Below, piece by piece: positions 52,554-61,236 of a stretch of DNA of 64,000 nt. The stretch's first letter is position 1, and every line of letters begins with the position of its first letter. The position numbers and the translations under genes are program-made. This DNA comes from Phaeospirillum sp. (GTDB lineage: Bacteria; Pseudomonadota; Alphaproteobacteria; Rhodospirillales; Magnetospirillaceae), in contig JAUSFB010000030.1 in assembly GCA_030651575.1 (NCBI GenBank), positions 124,001 to 188,000 of the forward strand. The letters are read 5' to 3'. Under the pieces are notes generated by a model. The model was not told where the DNA came from, searched no databases, and was given only the letters and a program-made list of their open reading frames with translations.

Positions 52554-53375
52554 TTACTTCGTCGGGGCTCGCGTGGTGGCGTAGACGCCGCGTTGATCCG
52601 GGACCGGCCTGAACTTGTCGGAAATGCCCAGCACGGTTTCGGCCCCACCCAGGTAGAGGAAACCGTCATCGGGCATCACCCGGCTCATATTGTCGAGTAC
52701 GCGGGTCTTGGTCGGCTGATCGAAATAGATCAGGACGTTGCGGCAGAACACCACGTCGAACTGCCCCAGCGGCTTGAGATCATGCAGCAGGTTGTATTCG
52801 CGAAATTGCACCATGCCTCGGATGGCTGGGTCGATCTGCCACATTTCGGCGGTCTTCTTGAAGTACTTGACCAAAAGCTGGATCGGCAGGCCGCGTTGGA
52901 CCTCGAACTGGGAGTAAAGGCCGGCCTTGGCCTTCTCCAGCATCTCGGTGGAGATGTCGGTGCCCAGGATTTCGATTTTCCAACCGGCCAGCTTGGCGCC
53001 TTCTTCCTTCAGCACCATGGCCAGGGTGTAAGCCTCCTGCCCGGACGAACTGGCGGCCGACCAGATGCGCAGCGTCTTCTTGCCGCCGCGTGCCGCCATC
53101 ATGGCGGGCAGCACCATGGACTTGAACTGTTCGAACGGCTTGATGTCGCGAAAGAAGAACGACTCGTTGGTCGTCATCGCCTCCGTGACCTCGCGCAGCA
53201 GGTCTTCTCCCGCCGAACGCAAGCCGGACACCAAATCCTCCAGCCCCTTCAGGCCGCGTTTGCGGGCGACCGGGGTCAGTCGGCTTTCGAGCAGATAGGC
53301 TTTGTCGCGCGTGATGATCAGACCGGAGCGGTCCTTGAGCAACTTGGCAACGTAATCGAAATCTTCGGGCCGCAT
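52554..53375 (-). CDS. cheR: chemotaxis protein methyltransferase CheR
   Basis: 273 residues. Methylates receptor glutamates with AdoMet. N-terminal helical domain (ITRDKAYLLESRLTPVARKRGL), then the methyltransferase: TTNESFFFRDIKPFEQF, LRIWSAASSSGQEAYTLAMVL (AdoMet site), LGTDISTEMLEKAKAGLYS, FDVVFCRNVLIYFD. Last gene of the cheA-W-Y-B-R operon, starting 4 bases after the cheB stop. Confidence 0.96.
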   Translation of the reverse strand: MRPEDFDYVAKLLKDRSGLIITRDKAYLLESRLTPVARKRGLKGLEDLVSGLRSAGEDLLREVTEAMTTNESFFFRDIKPFEQFKSMVLPAMMAARGGKKTLRIWSAASSSGQEAYTLAMVLKEEGAKLAGWKIEILGTDISTEMLEKAKAGLYSQFEVQRGLPIQLLVKYFKKTAEMWQIDPAIRGMVQFREYNLLHDLKPLGQFDVVFCRNVLIYFDQPTKTRVLDNMSRVMPDDGFLYLGGAETVLGISDKFRPVPDQRGVYATTRAPTK

Positions 53376-53379
53376 GGGT

Positions 53380-54543
53380 TTAGCGCCTCGCCGCCAGCTT
53401 CATGATCCACGGAGCAACATCGGGTAAAGGCAGAACCGCCGAGCATACGCCCGCCGATGCCACTGCCCCCGGCATCCCCCACACTACCGAGGTGGCCTCG
53501 TCCTGGGCGATCACTGTGCCTCCGGACGCCACCACCGCCTGCCCGCCCTTGAGTCCGTCGGACCCCATTCCGGTCAGGATACAAGCCAGAACACGCTTGC
53601 CGTAGGCCGCGGCGATGCTGCGGAGCATCGGATCGACGGCTGGCCGGCAGAAGTTTTCCGGCGGGTTCTTGTTCAACCTCAGCACTTTATCAGCACCCTT
53701 GGCTTCGATCACCATGTGAAAGTCGCCCGGCGCGATATAGACGCGGCCGCCGCGAATGACTTCTCCGTCCTGACCCTCGCGGGCCTCCCAACCCGAGACG
53801 CGGCTGATATGCTCGCCCAGGATGGTGGTGAAGGTCGCCGGCATATGCTGGGTGATGACGATGGGCTGCGGCACCGTTCCGGCGCGCATGACGCCCAGCA
53901 GCGTGAACAGCGCCTGCGGTCCGCCGGTGGACGATCCGATGGCGATGATATCCGGCGTCTCGGCCGTATGGGTCCGCAATTGCAAGGGGCCGGGCGGATG
54001 AATCGCCACCCGGTGGGCCGGGGCCGCGTTCGGCGCTGTGCCGCGCTGTGCCGGCGGGCCGCCGGGACGGGTCGGACGCTTCGGGTCGCGTCGGCGGGCC
54101 TGGCCCAGGGCACGGATCTTGCCGATCAGTTCGGCCTTGAAATCGGCGCCGCCGGCGAGGTCCTTGGTGGCGGCCGGCTTGGGGATGTAGTCGGCGGCCC
54201 CCATTTCCAGCGCCCGCAGGGAAATGTCGGCGCCCTTGAGGGTCAGGCTCGACTGCATGATGATCTTGAGGCCGGGATCGATCTGGAGCAGCTTCGGCAG
54301 CGCCGTCATGCCGTCCATGATCGGCATTTCGATGTCCAGGATAACGACGTCGATCTCGTTGCGCTCCAGCGCGGACAGCGCCATCTGACCGTTGCCCACC
54401 GACGCGGCGATCTGGATGCCGGGCTCCGCCTCCAAAATCCGGGTGACCAGCCCGCGAACGACGGCGGAGTCGTCCACGAGCATCACTCGAATCGAGTCGC
54501 TGGCGGGGCTGTTGGCAGCCGGCAAGGTAGAGTCATTGACCAT
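53380..54543 (-). CDS. cheB: chemotaxis methylesterase CheB
   Basis: 387 residues from the ATG at 54543 (a TTG at 54561 is an alternative). Receiver domain with DVVILDIEMPIMDG, a Pro/Arg-rich linker (about 140-190), and the methylesterase domain: AIGSSTGGPQALFTLL with the catalytic Ser, ITQHMPATFTTILGEH with His, and ILTGMGSDGLKGGQAV with the active Asp. Demethylates chemoreceptors; phosphorylated by CheA. Sits between cheY and cheR. Confidence 0.96.
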   Translation of the reverse strand: MVNDSTLPAANSPASDSIRVMLVDDSAVVRGLVTRILEAEPGIQIAASVGNGQMALSALERNEIDVVILDIEMPIMDGMTALPKLLQIDPGLKIIMQSSLTLKGADISLRALEMGAADYIPKPAATKDLAGGADFKAELIGKIRALGQARRRDPKRPTRPGGPPAQRGTAPNAAPAHRVAIHPPGPLQLRTHTAETPDIIAIGSSTGGPQALFTLLGVMRAGTVPQPIVITQHMPATFTTILGEHISRVSGWEAREGQDGEVIRGGRVYIAPGDFHMVIEAKGADKVLRLNKNPPENFCRPAVDPMLRSIAAAYGKRVLACILTGMGSDGLKGGQAVVASGGTVIAQDEATSVVWGMPGAVASAGVCSAVLPLPDVAPWIMKLAARR

Positions 54544-54566
54544 CTGTGCGATATCCCGCAAGTCGC

Positions 54567-54932
54567 CTAGAGCAGGCCTACCTGCAAGAATTTCGCCTGC
54601 AGGATTTCGCTGTCGAACGGCTTCATGATGTATTCGTTAGCGCCAGCGGTGATGGCTTCCTGGATGTGCTCGATGTCGTTTTCCGTGGTGCAGAAAACGA
54701 CGATCGGGTGATCGCCCCCAGGCAGCTTGCGCATTTCGCGCAAGAACTCGATCCCGTTCATGACCGGCATGTTCCAGTCGAGCAGAACGGCATCGGGCAT
54801 GTTGCGCTTGCAGGCTTCAAGGGCTTGGGAGCCGTCCTCGGCTTCCTCGGTCTTGAAGCTCAGCTCATGCAGGATTTTCTTGGCCACCATCCGGATGACC
54901 TTGGAATCGTCGACGATTAGACAGGACTTCAT
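54567..54932 (-). CDS. cheY: chemotaxis response regulator CheY
   Basis: 121 residues, a receiver only: D8/D9 pocket, phospho-acceptor D52 in VLLDWNMPVMNG, the Thr of VFCTTEND and Lys of IMKPFDSE. Expected to bind the flagellar switch, or to drain phosphate, after phosphorylation by the CheA encoded two genes upstream. Position between cheW and cheB supports the chemotaxis assignment. Confidence 0.93.
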   Translation of the reverse strand: MKSCLIVDDSKVIRMVAKKILHELSFKTEEAEDGSQALEACKRNMPDAVLLDWNMPVMNGIEFLREMRKLPGGDHPIVVFCTTENDIEHIQEAITAGANEYIMKPFDSEILQAKFLQVGLL

Positions 54933-55018
54933 GCCCAAGCTTGCCTCCGGTGGAAGGGGGATCGGCCGCAACGATCAGCAGCCTGCCCCTTCGATGGTCT
55001 GGTTACCAAAGTCTAATA

Positions 55019-55504
55019 CTATTCGTTTCGCGTGAAATCCAGCAGCTTGCCGACATCAAGCACGACCAGCAGCTTATCTTCAAGCCGATAGATGCCGATG
55101 GAGAACTCCCGCCAGTGGAGATCGAGCGTCGGGGGGTTGCGTTCGAACTTGGCTGCGGGCAGGGAGAGCACTTCGCCCACGGAATCGACCATCAACGAAT
55201 AAAGCTCGCCACCCATGTCGACGACGACGCTCATCCCCTTTTTGTCTTCGGCCCGTTTTTTCAGGCCAAGGCGCAGACGCACATCGATGGCGGTGACGAT
55301 GCGGCCGCGCAGGTTCAGACTGCCGGCCACTTCGCGGGGCGCCAGGGGGATGCGGGTGATCTTCTGCGGCCCCAGCACATCTTGAACCGTCAGCACGGGG
55401 ATGCCGAACAGCTGCCCCTCGATGAACATGGTGACGAAGTCCTGGGTCTCGGGAGCGGCGAGCTCCGTCGAGGTGCGCTTGCCGGCGGGGACAATCTGGT
55501 TCAC
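55019..55504 (-). CDS. cheW: chemotaxis coupling protein CheW
   Basis: 161 residues from a GTG at 55504 (G-rich ribosome site 7 bases upstream). CheW fold linking receptors to CheA: FVTMFIEGQLFGIPVLTVQDV, VAGSLNLRGRIVTAIDVRLRLG, LYSLMVDSVGEVLSL. Second gene of the che operon, 58 bases after cheA. Confidence 0.94.
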   Translation of the reverse strand: MNQIVPAGKRTSTELAAPETQDFVTMFIEGQLFGIPVLTVQDVLGPQKITRIPLAPREVAGSLNLRGRIVTAIDVRLRLGLKKRAEDKKGMSVVVDMGGELYSLMVDSVGEVLSLPAAKFERNPPTLDLHWREFSIGIYRLEDKLLVVLDVGKLLDFTRNE

Positions 55505-55562
55505 TTCGTGGCCCCCCTAATCGTCTGCTGGTTTATCTCGGCATCGGTTGCGCGGAGTGTGG

Positions 55563-58232
55563 TCATGCGGCACCTTTGGAGGCTGCAATGGTCGAAGCCA
55601 GGGTCTGGATCAGGGCATCGCGGTCGAATTTCGCGATGTAATCATTGAAGCCGACCTGACGCCCGCGTTCAAAGTCCTTCTCGGTGGCATGGGACGACAG
55701 CGCCACCATGGGGATCGCCCCCCACCGGGCGTCGGATCTGACCGCCACGGCGAATTCAAAACCGCTCATGCCGGGCATCTCGATATCGCTGATGATGGCA
55801 TCGAACTCGTTGCCCTGTTCGCGGAGGATCAGCGCCTTGTCGGCGCTTTCCACCGAGATCACTTCATAGCCCGCCACCGACAGCAAGGGGGTCAGCAGGT
55901 TGCGGAAGAATGGCGAGTCGTCGACCAGCAAAACCCGCGGGGCATGGAAGTCGGTGTTGCCGAATTCCTTGTCGTTGCGGCCGAACCAGTCGCCGAACGC
56001 CTGCGGCAGGTAGTAGCCGGCATCGATGATGGTGGTGGCCTTGCCGGCGATCACGGCGGTGCCGATGATGCCGGCGCTGCCGGCGCTCAGTTCGACGCGC
56101 AGACGATCCTCGACGATGTCGACGATCTCGTCGACCACCAGACCCATGGTGTGTTCCTGATCGGAGAACACCAGCACCGGCTGGCGCCCCTCCTCGCGGA
56201 AGCTCATGGAGCCGTCGATGGAGACCAGCGGCATGAGATGGCCGCGATACTGGACCATCGGCTTGCCGTGGCTGTGCTCGATATCGGTGACCTCGATCTC
56301 TTCGAGGCGGGCCACCAGGGCCAGCGGCACCGCCTTGAGGTCTTCGCCGCCGGCGCGGAACACCAGCAGCGAGGTCTTGGCGTCGGCGTGGCTCTCGCGC
56401 GTGGCCTGGGTGTCCGTGGCCTGGGCGCCGCCCAGCAGACCGGATTCGCCGGTGGCGCCGGCGATGCCGTTGGGGTCGAGGATCATGATCACCGAGCCGT
56501 CACCCAGAATGGTGTTGCCGGAGAACATGGCGATATGACGCAGGATCGGCGCCACCGGCTTGACCACGATTTCCTCGGTGTCGAAGACGCGGTCGACGAT
56601 GATGCCGAAGGTGTAGGTGCCGACCTGGGTGACGACGATGAAGGTCTCCTGACGCTCCTCGGTGTCCTCGGACAGCAGCAACTGACGCTTCAGCGACACC
56701 AGCGGCAGCAGGCGGTCGCGCAGGCGCAGCACCGGGGCGCTGTTGATCATCTCGATGCCGTGTTCGGAATTGGCGGTGACGCGCACCAGTTCCAGAACGC
56801 TGATCTGCGGGATGGCGAAGCGTTCGGAGGCGCATTCGACGATCAGGGCCGAGACGATGGCCAGGGTCAGCGGGATCTTGATGATGAAGCTGGAGCCCTT
56901 GCCGGGCACGCTCTTCAACTCGACGGTGCCGCCGATCTTTTCGATATTGGTGCGCACCACATCCATGCCGACGCCACGGCCGGACACGCTGGTGACCTTT
57001 TCGGCGGTGGAGAAGCCGGCCTTGAAGATGAACTGGTAGATCTGCTGCGGCGTCAGGGTCTCCAGCTCGGACTCGGTGGCGATGCCGTTCTGGACGGCCT
57101 TTTGCTTGATCCGGTCGAGGTTGAGGCCGCGACCGTCATCGGAAATCTCGATGATGATGTGGCCGCCCTCGTGATAGGCGTTCAGCACGACCTTGCCGAC
57201 TTCGGGCTTGCCGATGCGCTTGCGCTCGTCGGTGGGCTCCAGACCGTGATCGGCGGAGTTGCGGACCATGTGGGTCAGCGGATCCTTGATCAGCTCCAAC
57301 ACCTGGCGGTCGAGTTCGGTGTCGGCCCCCAGCATTTGAAGGTCGATCTTCTTGTTCATTTCGACCGAGAGGTCGCGGACGATGCGCGGCAGCTTGGCCC
57401 AGGCATTGCCGATGGGCTGCATGCGGGTCTTCATCACGCCTTCCTGAAGGTCGGTGGTGATGTGCGACAGGCGCTGCAACGGCGTGGCGAATTCGCTGTC
57501 GTCCTTGCCGCGAACCATCTGGAGCAGTTGGTTGCGGGTCAGCACCAACTCGGACACCAGGGTCATCAGGTTTTCAAGCAGCTCGACATTGACGCGGATG
57601 GTCTGAGCCGCGACGGCGGATTCCTTGGCTTCGAGCGGTGCGCCGGTTACGACCGCAGCGCCGGTCAGAACCACGGCGGACTGTTGGGCGACGGGAGCCG
57701 GGGCGACGGGAACGGGGTCGTCCTCCATCTCCATCTCGGGCTCGGGCGGCGGCGGGGGCGGCGGAGGGGGCGGCGCGGCAGCGCGGGCCGACTCGGCGAC
57801 CGATTCAAAGGTCGGCATGGGCGGCGGCGGCGGCGGCGGCGGCGAGCCATCGGGGCGGCCATCGGCCATGGCGTTGAGCTGGGCGATCAGGTCTTCGTCG
57901 CTGCCCTCGGGCTCGCACTCGTTCTGTTCGAGATGACCCAGGATTAGTTTGATCCGGTCGATGGACTGAAGGATCAGGGTGACGGCGGTGGGGGTGACCT
58001 CCAGTTCGCCATCGCGGAACTTGCCCAGCACGTTCTCACCGGCATGGGCGACGTGCTCCAGCCGGGGCAGACCAAGGAAGCCGCAGGTGCCCTTGATGGT
58101 GTGGACCAGACGGAAGATATTTCCGAGGATCTGGGGATCGTTCGGATTTTGCTCCAGATTTACCAATGCCACGTCCAGCGTGGAAAGACTCTCCGACGTC
58201 TCTGTCAGAAATTCACTCAGGAGATCATCCAT
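55563..58232 (-). CDS. cheA: hybrid chemotaxis kinase CheA with two CheW domains and a receiver
   Basis: 889 residues from the ATG at 58232 (GGAG 7 bases upstream). Order: HPt domain with phospho-His44 in LVHTIKGTCGFLGL (1-110); a linker dominated by Pro runs (GSPPPPPPPPMP and a second run of ten Pro) where a CheY-docking P2 domain would normally be; dimerisation helices (TIRVNVELLENLMTLVSELVLTRNQ); HATPase (HMVRNSADHGLE, DDGRGLN, SGRGVGMDVV); a first CheW-like domain; a second, more divergent CheW-like domain; and a C-terminal receiver with AIISDIEMPGMSG. First gene of the che operon. The missing P2 and the extra CheW and receiver suggest altered phosphate flow. Confidence 0.94.
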   Translation of the reverse strand: MDDLLSEFLTETSESLSTLDVALVNLEQNPNDPQILGNIFRLVHTIKGTCGFLGLPRLEHVAHAGENVLGKFRDGELEVTPTAVTLILQSIDRIKLILGHLEQNECEPEGSDEDLIAQLNAMADGRPDGSPPPPPPPPMPTFESVAESARAAAPPPPPPPPPPEPEMEMEDDPVPVAPAPVAQQSAVVLTGAAVVTGAPLEAKESAVAAQTIRVNVELLENLMTLVSELVLTRNQLLQMVRGKDDSEFATPLQRLSHITTDLQEGVMKTRMQPIGNAWAKLPRIVRDLSVEMNKKIDLQMLGADTELDRQVLELIKDPLTHMVRNSADHGLEPTDERKRIGKPEVGKVVLNAYHEGGHIIIEISDDGRGLNLDRIKQKAVQNGIATESELETLTPQQIYQFIFKAGFSTAEKVTSVSGRGVGMDVVRTNIEKIGGTVELKSVPGKGSSFIIKIPLTLAIVSALIVECASERFAIPQISVLELVRVTANSEHGIEMINSAPVLRLRDRLLPLVSLKRQLLLSEDTEERQETFIVVTQVGTYTFGIIVDRVFDTEEIVVKPVAPILRHIAMFSGNTILGDGSVIMILDPNGIAGATGESGLLGGAQATDTQATRESHADAKTSLLVFRAGGEDLKAVPLALVARLEEIEVTDIEHSHGKPMVQYRGHLMPLVSIDGSMSFREEGRQPVLVFSDQEHTMGLVVDEIVDIVEDRLRVELSAGSAGIIGTAVIAGKATTIIDAGYYLPQAFGDWFGRNDKEFGNTDFHAPRVLLVDDSPFFRNLLTPLLSVAGYEVISVESADKALILREQGNEFDAIISDIEMPGMSGFEFAVAVRSDARWGAIPMVALSSHATEKDFERGRQVGFNDYIAKFDRDALIQTLASTIAASKGAA

Positions 58233-58389
58233 GGTCGACTCCAGTAGAACCCTCAAATTACCGTCCCGCGACGGTTTAAACCCCGCCTCTCTCAACCGAA
58301 GTCGATCAGGCGGTATCGAGTAATAGCACGGTCGTGATGTCTTTAGAAGAACCCAAACCCAGATAAATCCGCTTGCGTAACGACTTTCT

Positions 58390-58983
58390 TCACGTCGTGA
58401 TCCGTCCGCCATCTCCCAGACGTTCAAAGTGAATTGTCGTGCCGATTTTATTGGCGAGCCGGCGGGTGAACCAGGCCTGGGCGGTGCGTGGATTGGACGG
58501 ATCATCCCCGGAGAGCAGCGTTGCCGTCAGTTCATCGCTCAGTCCGCCGCCCTCGCCCTGGAATGCGACCGCGACACCGGCCGCGATATCCACGGAGATC
58601 GCGCCGCCGCGTGGCAGGCTGTCGCGGGCAACCAGCACCAGATTCAGCGCTAGCCGCGTCACGTCGCCGTCCAACCGGGGGCGGTCGCAGGTCCAGCGCA
58701 GGTCCAGCCGGCCGCCGCCGGTCTCGGCGGCGCGCAGATAGGCCGCCGCCAGGTCCCGGATCGCGGCCGCCGGCTGCTCCGACCCCGCCGGTCCCAGGGC
58801 GGCGCGAAAGAATTTCAGCCGTGCCGCCGCCCCGGCGGCGCTGGCCGCCACCATCCGCGCCATCTCGGCGTCGAGTCCGTCTTCCAGCAGCTCCGCCCCG
58901 GCGGCGGTGGCTCCGACTGCTCCCGCCATGTCGTGGCACAGCCGGGCGCAGAGCAGTTCCGCGAAGAGGATATGGGAGGTCAT
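58390..58983 (-). CDS. chpT: ChpT-type histidine phosphotransferase
   Basis: 197 residues. The N-terminal helical hairpin has HILFAELLCARLCHDMAGAV with phospho-His17, as in ChpT of the CtrA phosphorelay. The C-terminal half is a degenerate ATPase-like fold lacking the ATP-binding G boxes. In Caulobacter and relatives ChpT passes phosphate from CckA to CtrA and CpdR, which control cell cycle or, in free-swimming alphaproteobacteria, motility. It sits 157 bases upstream of cheA on the same strand, a motility-consistent location. Assignment is by motif; the partners are not in the window. Confidence 0.85.
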   Translation of the reverse strand: MTSHILFAELLCARLCHDMAGAVGATAAGAELLEDGLDAEMARMVAASAAGAAARLKFFRAALGPAGSEQPAAAIRDLAAAYLRAAETGGGRLDLRWTCDRPRLDGDVTRLALNLVLVARDSLPRGGAISVDIAAGVAVAFQGEGGGLSDELTATLLSGDDPSNPRTAQAWFTRRLANKIGTTIHFERLGDGGRITT

Positions 58984-58993
58984 GTTTCAGTGT

Positions 58994-59213
58994 CCCTCAA
59001 TCGCCGGGCGGGCGCATCCGCGCCCTTGGCTACGCGCCACGAGGCGCGCCGGCCCTTGGCCGCAACTCCGAGCCTGCGGCTCGTCGGTCTTTTGTCCCTC
59101 AAACGCCGGGCGGGCGCATCCGCGCCTTTGGCTACGCGCCACGAGGCGCGTCGGCCCTTGGCCGCAACTTCGAGCCTGCGGCTCGTCGGTCTTTTGGCCC
59201 TCAATCGCCGGGT
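58994..59213. repeat. 102-bp tandem extragenic repeat rich in inverted repeats
   Basis: Two full 102-base copies (58994-59095 and 59096-59197) and about 16 bases of a third, lying exactly between chpT and rlmD. The copies differ at only a few bases. Each unit contains CGCGCC-ACGA-GGCGCG, CGAGCC-TGC-GGCTCG and CGGCC-CTT-GGCCG, so the RNA would fold strongly on either strand. A 34-codon frame repeats in phase but its peptide (Arg/Ala-rich) has no start signal, so I do not call it coding. Confidence 0.85.
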
Positions 59214-59225
59214 GGGGGCGTTCGG

Positions 59226-60563
59226 TCATCGCCGCAGCACAGCGACCGCTTCCAGGTGATCCGACCACGGGAATTGGTCGATGGGGCTGATGTCCTCGGG
59301 CCGCCAGCCGCCTTCCAGCAGGGTCCGCAGGTCGCGGGCCAGCGTCGCCGGATTGCACGACACCATCACCAGCGTATGCGGTCCTCCCTTGGGGCTGGCC
59401 GGTTTGGCCAGTTCGGCAACCTGGGACGCGGCGCCGGCCCGAGGCGGATCGACCACCACCGCGCGATAGGCGACCAGTTCGTGCACGGCCAGCGGCCGGC
59501 GGGCGAGGTCGCGGACCTCGGTGGTGACGGCCAATCCTTCGCGGCGGGCGGCGGCGTCCAGCGTCGCCAGCGGCCCCTGTTCGCCCTCGACGGCATGGAC
59601 TGCGCCGCGCCGCGACAACGGCACGGTGAAGCTGCCGCAGCCGGCATAGAGATCGGCCAGAATCGTCGCTTCGCCCACCGCCGCCAGCACTCTTTCCACG
59701 ATGGCCAGTTCGCCGCCCCTGGTTGGTTGCAGGAAGGCGCCCGGCGGCGGCTCCACCATCACGCCGGCAAAGCTGACCTCCGCCGCCCGCCGCCGGACGA
59801 TGGGCTCGGCAAAGCCGCCTCCCGGACGCCGCCATGTCAGGCGGGCGAGATCGGCGGTCTCGGCAAAGGCGGCCAGCTTCTCACGGTCGAACAGGTCGAG
59901 GCGGGCCTCGGCCTCCACCAGAACGTCGAGTCCGCCCTCGGTCAGGGTGACCACCACGTCGCCGCCGGTTCCTCCCGGCACCACGGCGGCCAGCATGGCG
60001 CGCAAGGCCGGTAGCAGGGCGACCAGCGCCGGCTCCAGCAGCAGGCAGCGTTCGAGGTCGATCACGCTATGACTGGCCCGCGCGTTAAAGCCGATCATGG
60101 CGCCGCCCTTGCTGCGGGCGAAAGCAAAAGTGGCGCGGCGGCGGCTGGATGGCGGCACCCGCACCAGCGGCTGGACCGGAATTTCGCCAAGGCCGTGGCG
60201 GGCCAGCTGGGTGACCAGCAGGTCGCGCTTCCAGGCGGCGTAGGCCTCGTCATTCAGGTGTTGCAGGTTGCAGCCGCCACAGCGGCCGTAATGGGGGCAG
60301 GGCGGCGTCACGCGTCCCGGCCCTTCCTCTTGAATCTCGATCAGGCTGGCGGCAAGGCCATCGCCGCGCCGGCTCTCGATCCGGGCCAGGACCCGGTCGC
60401 CGGCCACCGTGAAGGGGACGAAGACCTGCTCGCCGTCGAGGTGGCCCTGACCATCGCCCCGGGCTCCCACCGAATTGATTTCCAATTCGACGATCCGCGG
60501 CGCCGGCGGCGCGGTGCGGCCCTTGCGGATCTGACCGCCGTTGCGGCGCGGTGGCTTTCTCAT
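59226..60563 (-). CDS. rlmD: 23S rRNA (uracil-5-)-methyltransferase, RlmD/RumA type
   Basis: 445 residues from the ATG at 60563, which overlaps the upstream lipoprotein stop by four bases. N-terminal TRAM domain (LEINSVGARGDGQGHLDGEQVFVPF), 4Fe-4S ligands in CPHYGRCGGCNLQHL, and an AdoMet methyltransferase domain: PGAFLQPTRGGELAIVERVL, LADLYAGCGSFTVPLS, VVVDPPRAGA and the catalytic Cys of VSCNPATLARDL. Modifies uridine in 23S rRNA; which position (U1939 or U747 type) cannot be fixed from sequence alone. Last gene of the lipid-transport operon. Confidence 0.92.
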   Translation of the reverse strand: MRKPPRRNGGQIRKGRTAPPAPRIVELEINSVGARGDGQGHLDGEQVFVPFTVAGDRVLARIESRRGDGLAASLIEIQEEGPGRVTPPCPHYGRCGGCNLQHLNDEAYAAWKRDLLVTQLARHGLGEIPVQPLVRVPPSSRRRATFAFARSKGGAMIGFNARASHSVIDLERCLLLEPALVALLPALRAMLAAVVPGGTGGDVVVTLTEGGLDVLVEAEARLDLFDREKLAAFAETADLARLTWRRPGGGFAEPIVRRRAAEVSFAGVMVEPPPGAFLQPTRGGELAIVERVLAAVGEATILADLYAGCGSFTVPLSRRGAVHAVEGEQGPLATLDAAARREGLAVTTEVRDLARRPLAVHELVAYRAVVVDPPRAGAASQVAELAKPASPKGGPHTLVMVSCNPATLARDLRTLLEGGWRPEDISPIDQFPWSDHLEAVAVLRR

Positions 60564-61162
60564 TTTGCAGGGGCTCCGGTACGGGCGCGGCCGAGATCGG
60601 CGAGAAATTTGGCGAAGATCTGGGACACGGCCTGTTCCATGGCGGTGGCGGCCGCCTCGACGCCGCTGGATTGCGTGGCGACCATGACGCTGTAATGCTC
60701 CAGCAGCGCCAGCGAGCCGTCGCGCGAGGAGACGACGCCAAGCTCCAGGTCCACCACGGCGCGCTTGCTGTCGGCCAGATGCTCGAACCGGCGGAGCTTG
60801 CCGCGCAGGGTCCAGTCGGCCAGCACTCCCAGCTCCGGAGGCACCACCCGGTCGGCGGCGCCGGCATCGGCCAGGAAGCGGGTCAACCGGTCTTGCAGCA
60901 TCACCCCCGGCGGCTCGCTCCACAGGTCGTAGGCGTAGTGGGACAGCGGCCCGTTATCCTTGATGGCGAAGGTGATGGCGCGTTCGGCCAGCACCCCGTC
61001 GGTGGCCAGCCGCTGGACCTCCAGCACGCCGGGCAGCGGCGGCTTGGCGAACCGCGCGGCGGCGGCCGGCTCGATCCGATGGAACAGGTCGGGCGGCGGT
61101 GCCTGCCCGGCGCAGGCGGCAAGGGCGAGCAGCAAAGCCAGGGTGAGAAATGAAGTTCGCAT
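60560..61162 (-). CDS. ABC-type transport auxiliary lipoprotein (Mla-linked)
   Basis: 200 residues from the ATG at 61162. Lipoprotein signal FLTLALLLALAAC with Cys17 (a longer frame adds 25 residues without a signal). The body fits the ABC_trans_aux family (PqiC/LbcA type): LPGVLEVQRLATDGVLAERAI, YAYDLWSEPPGVMLQDRLTR, LRGKLRRFEHL. Such lipoproteins accompany MCE-domain transporters. It lies after mlaD (74-base gap) and before rlmD, to which it is translationally coupled. Confidence 0.85.
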   Translation of the reverse strand: MRTSFLTLALLLALAACAGQAPPPDLFHRIEPAAAARFAKPPLPGVLEVQRLATDGVLAERAITFAIKDNGPLSHYAYDLWSEPPGVMLQDRLTRFLADAGAADRVVPPELGVLADWTLRGKLRRFEHLADSKRAVVDLELGVVSSRDGSLALLEHYSVMVATQSSGVEAAATAMEQAVSQIFAKFLADLGRARTGAPAK

Positions 61163-61236
61163 CGCTTCTGTCCAATGAAACGGTTCCAAGGCTCCCGCCC
61201 TTGGCGGGGATGGGCGGAGCCCACGAATATACGTCA

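Noticed and set aside
55548-57947. A 799-codon forward frame opposite cheA
   Set aside because: Antisense shadow; composition is His/Asp/Gly-rich without motifs, and cheA is complete on the other strand.
58980-59204. Reverse frame with a 34-residue tandem peptide repeat
   Set aside because: The in-phase repetition follows from 102 being a multiple of three; no ribosome site, no fold, and the DNA looks like an extragenic palindromic repeat.
58488-60014. Forward Arg/Pro-rich frame across chpT, the 102-bp repeat and rlmD
   Set aside because: Runs through two well-supported genes and a tandem repeat with no start signal; an artefact of GC-rich DNA.
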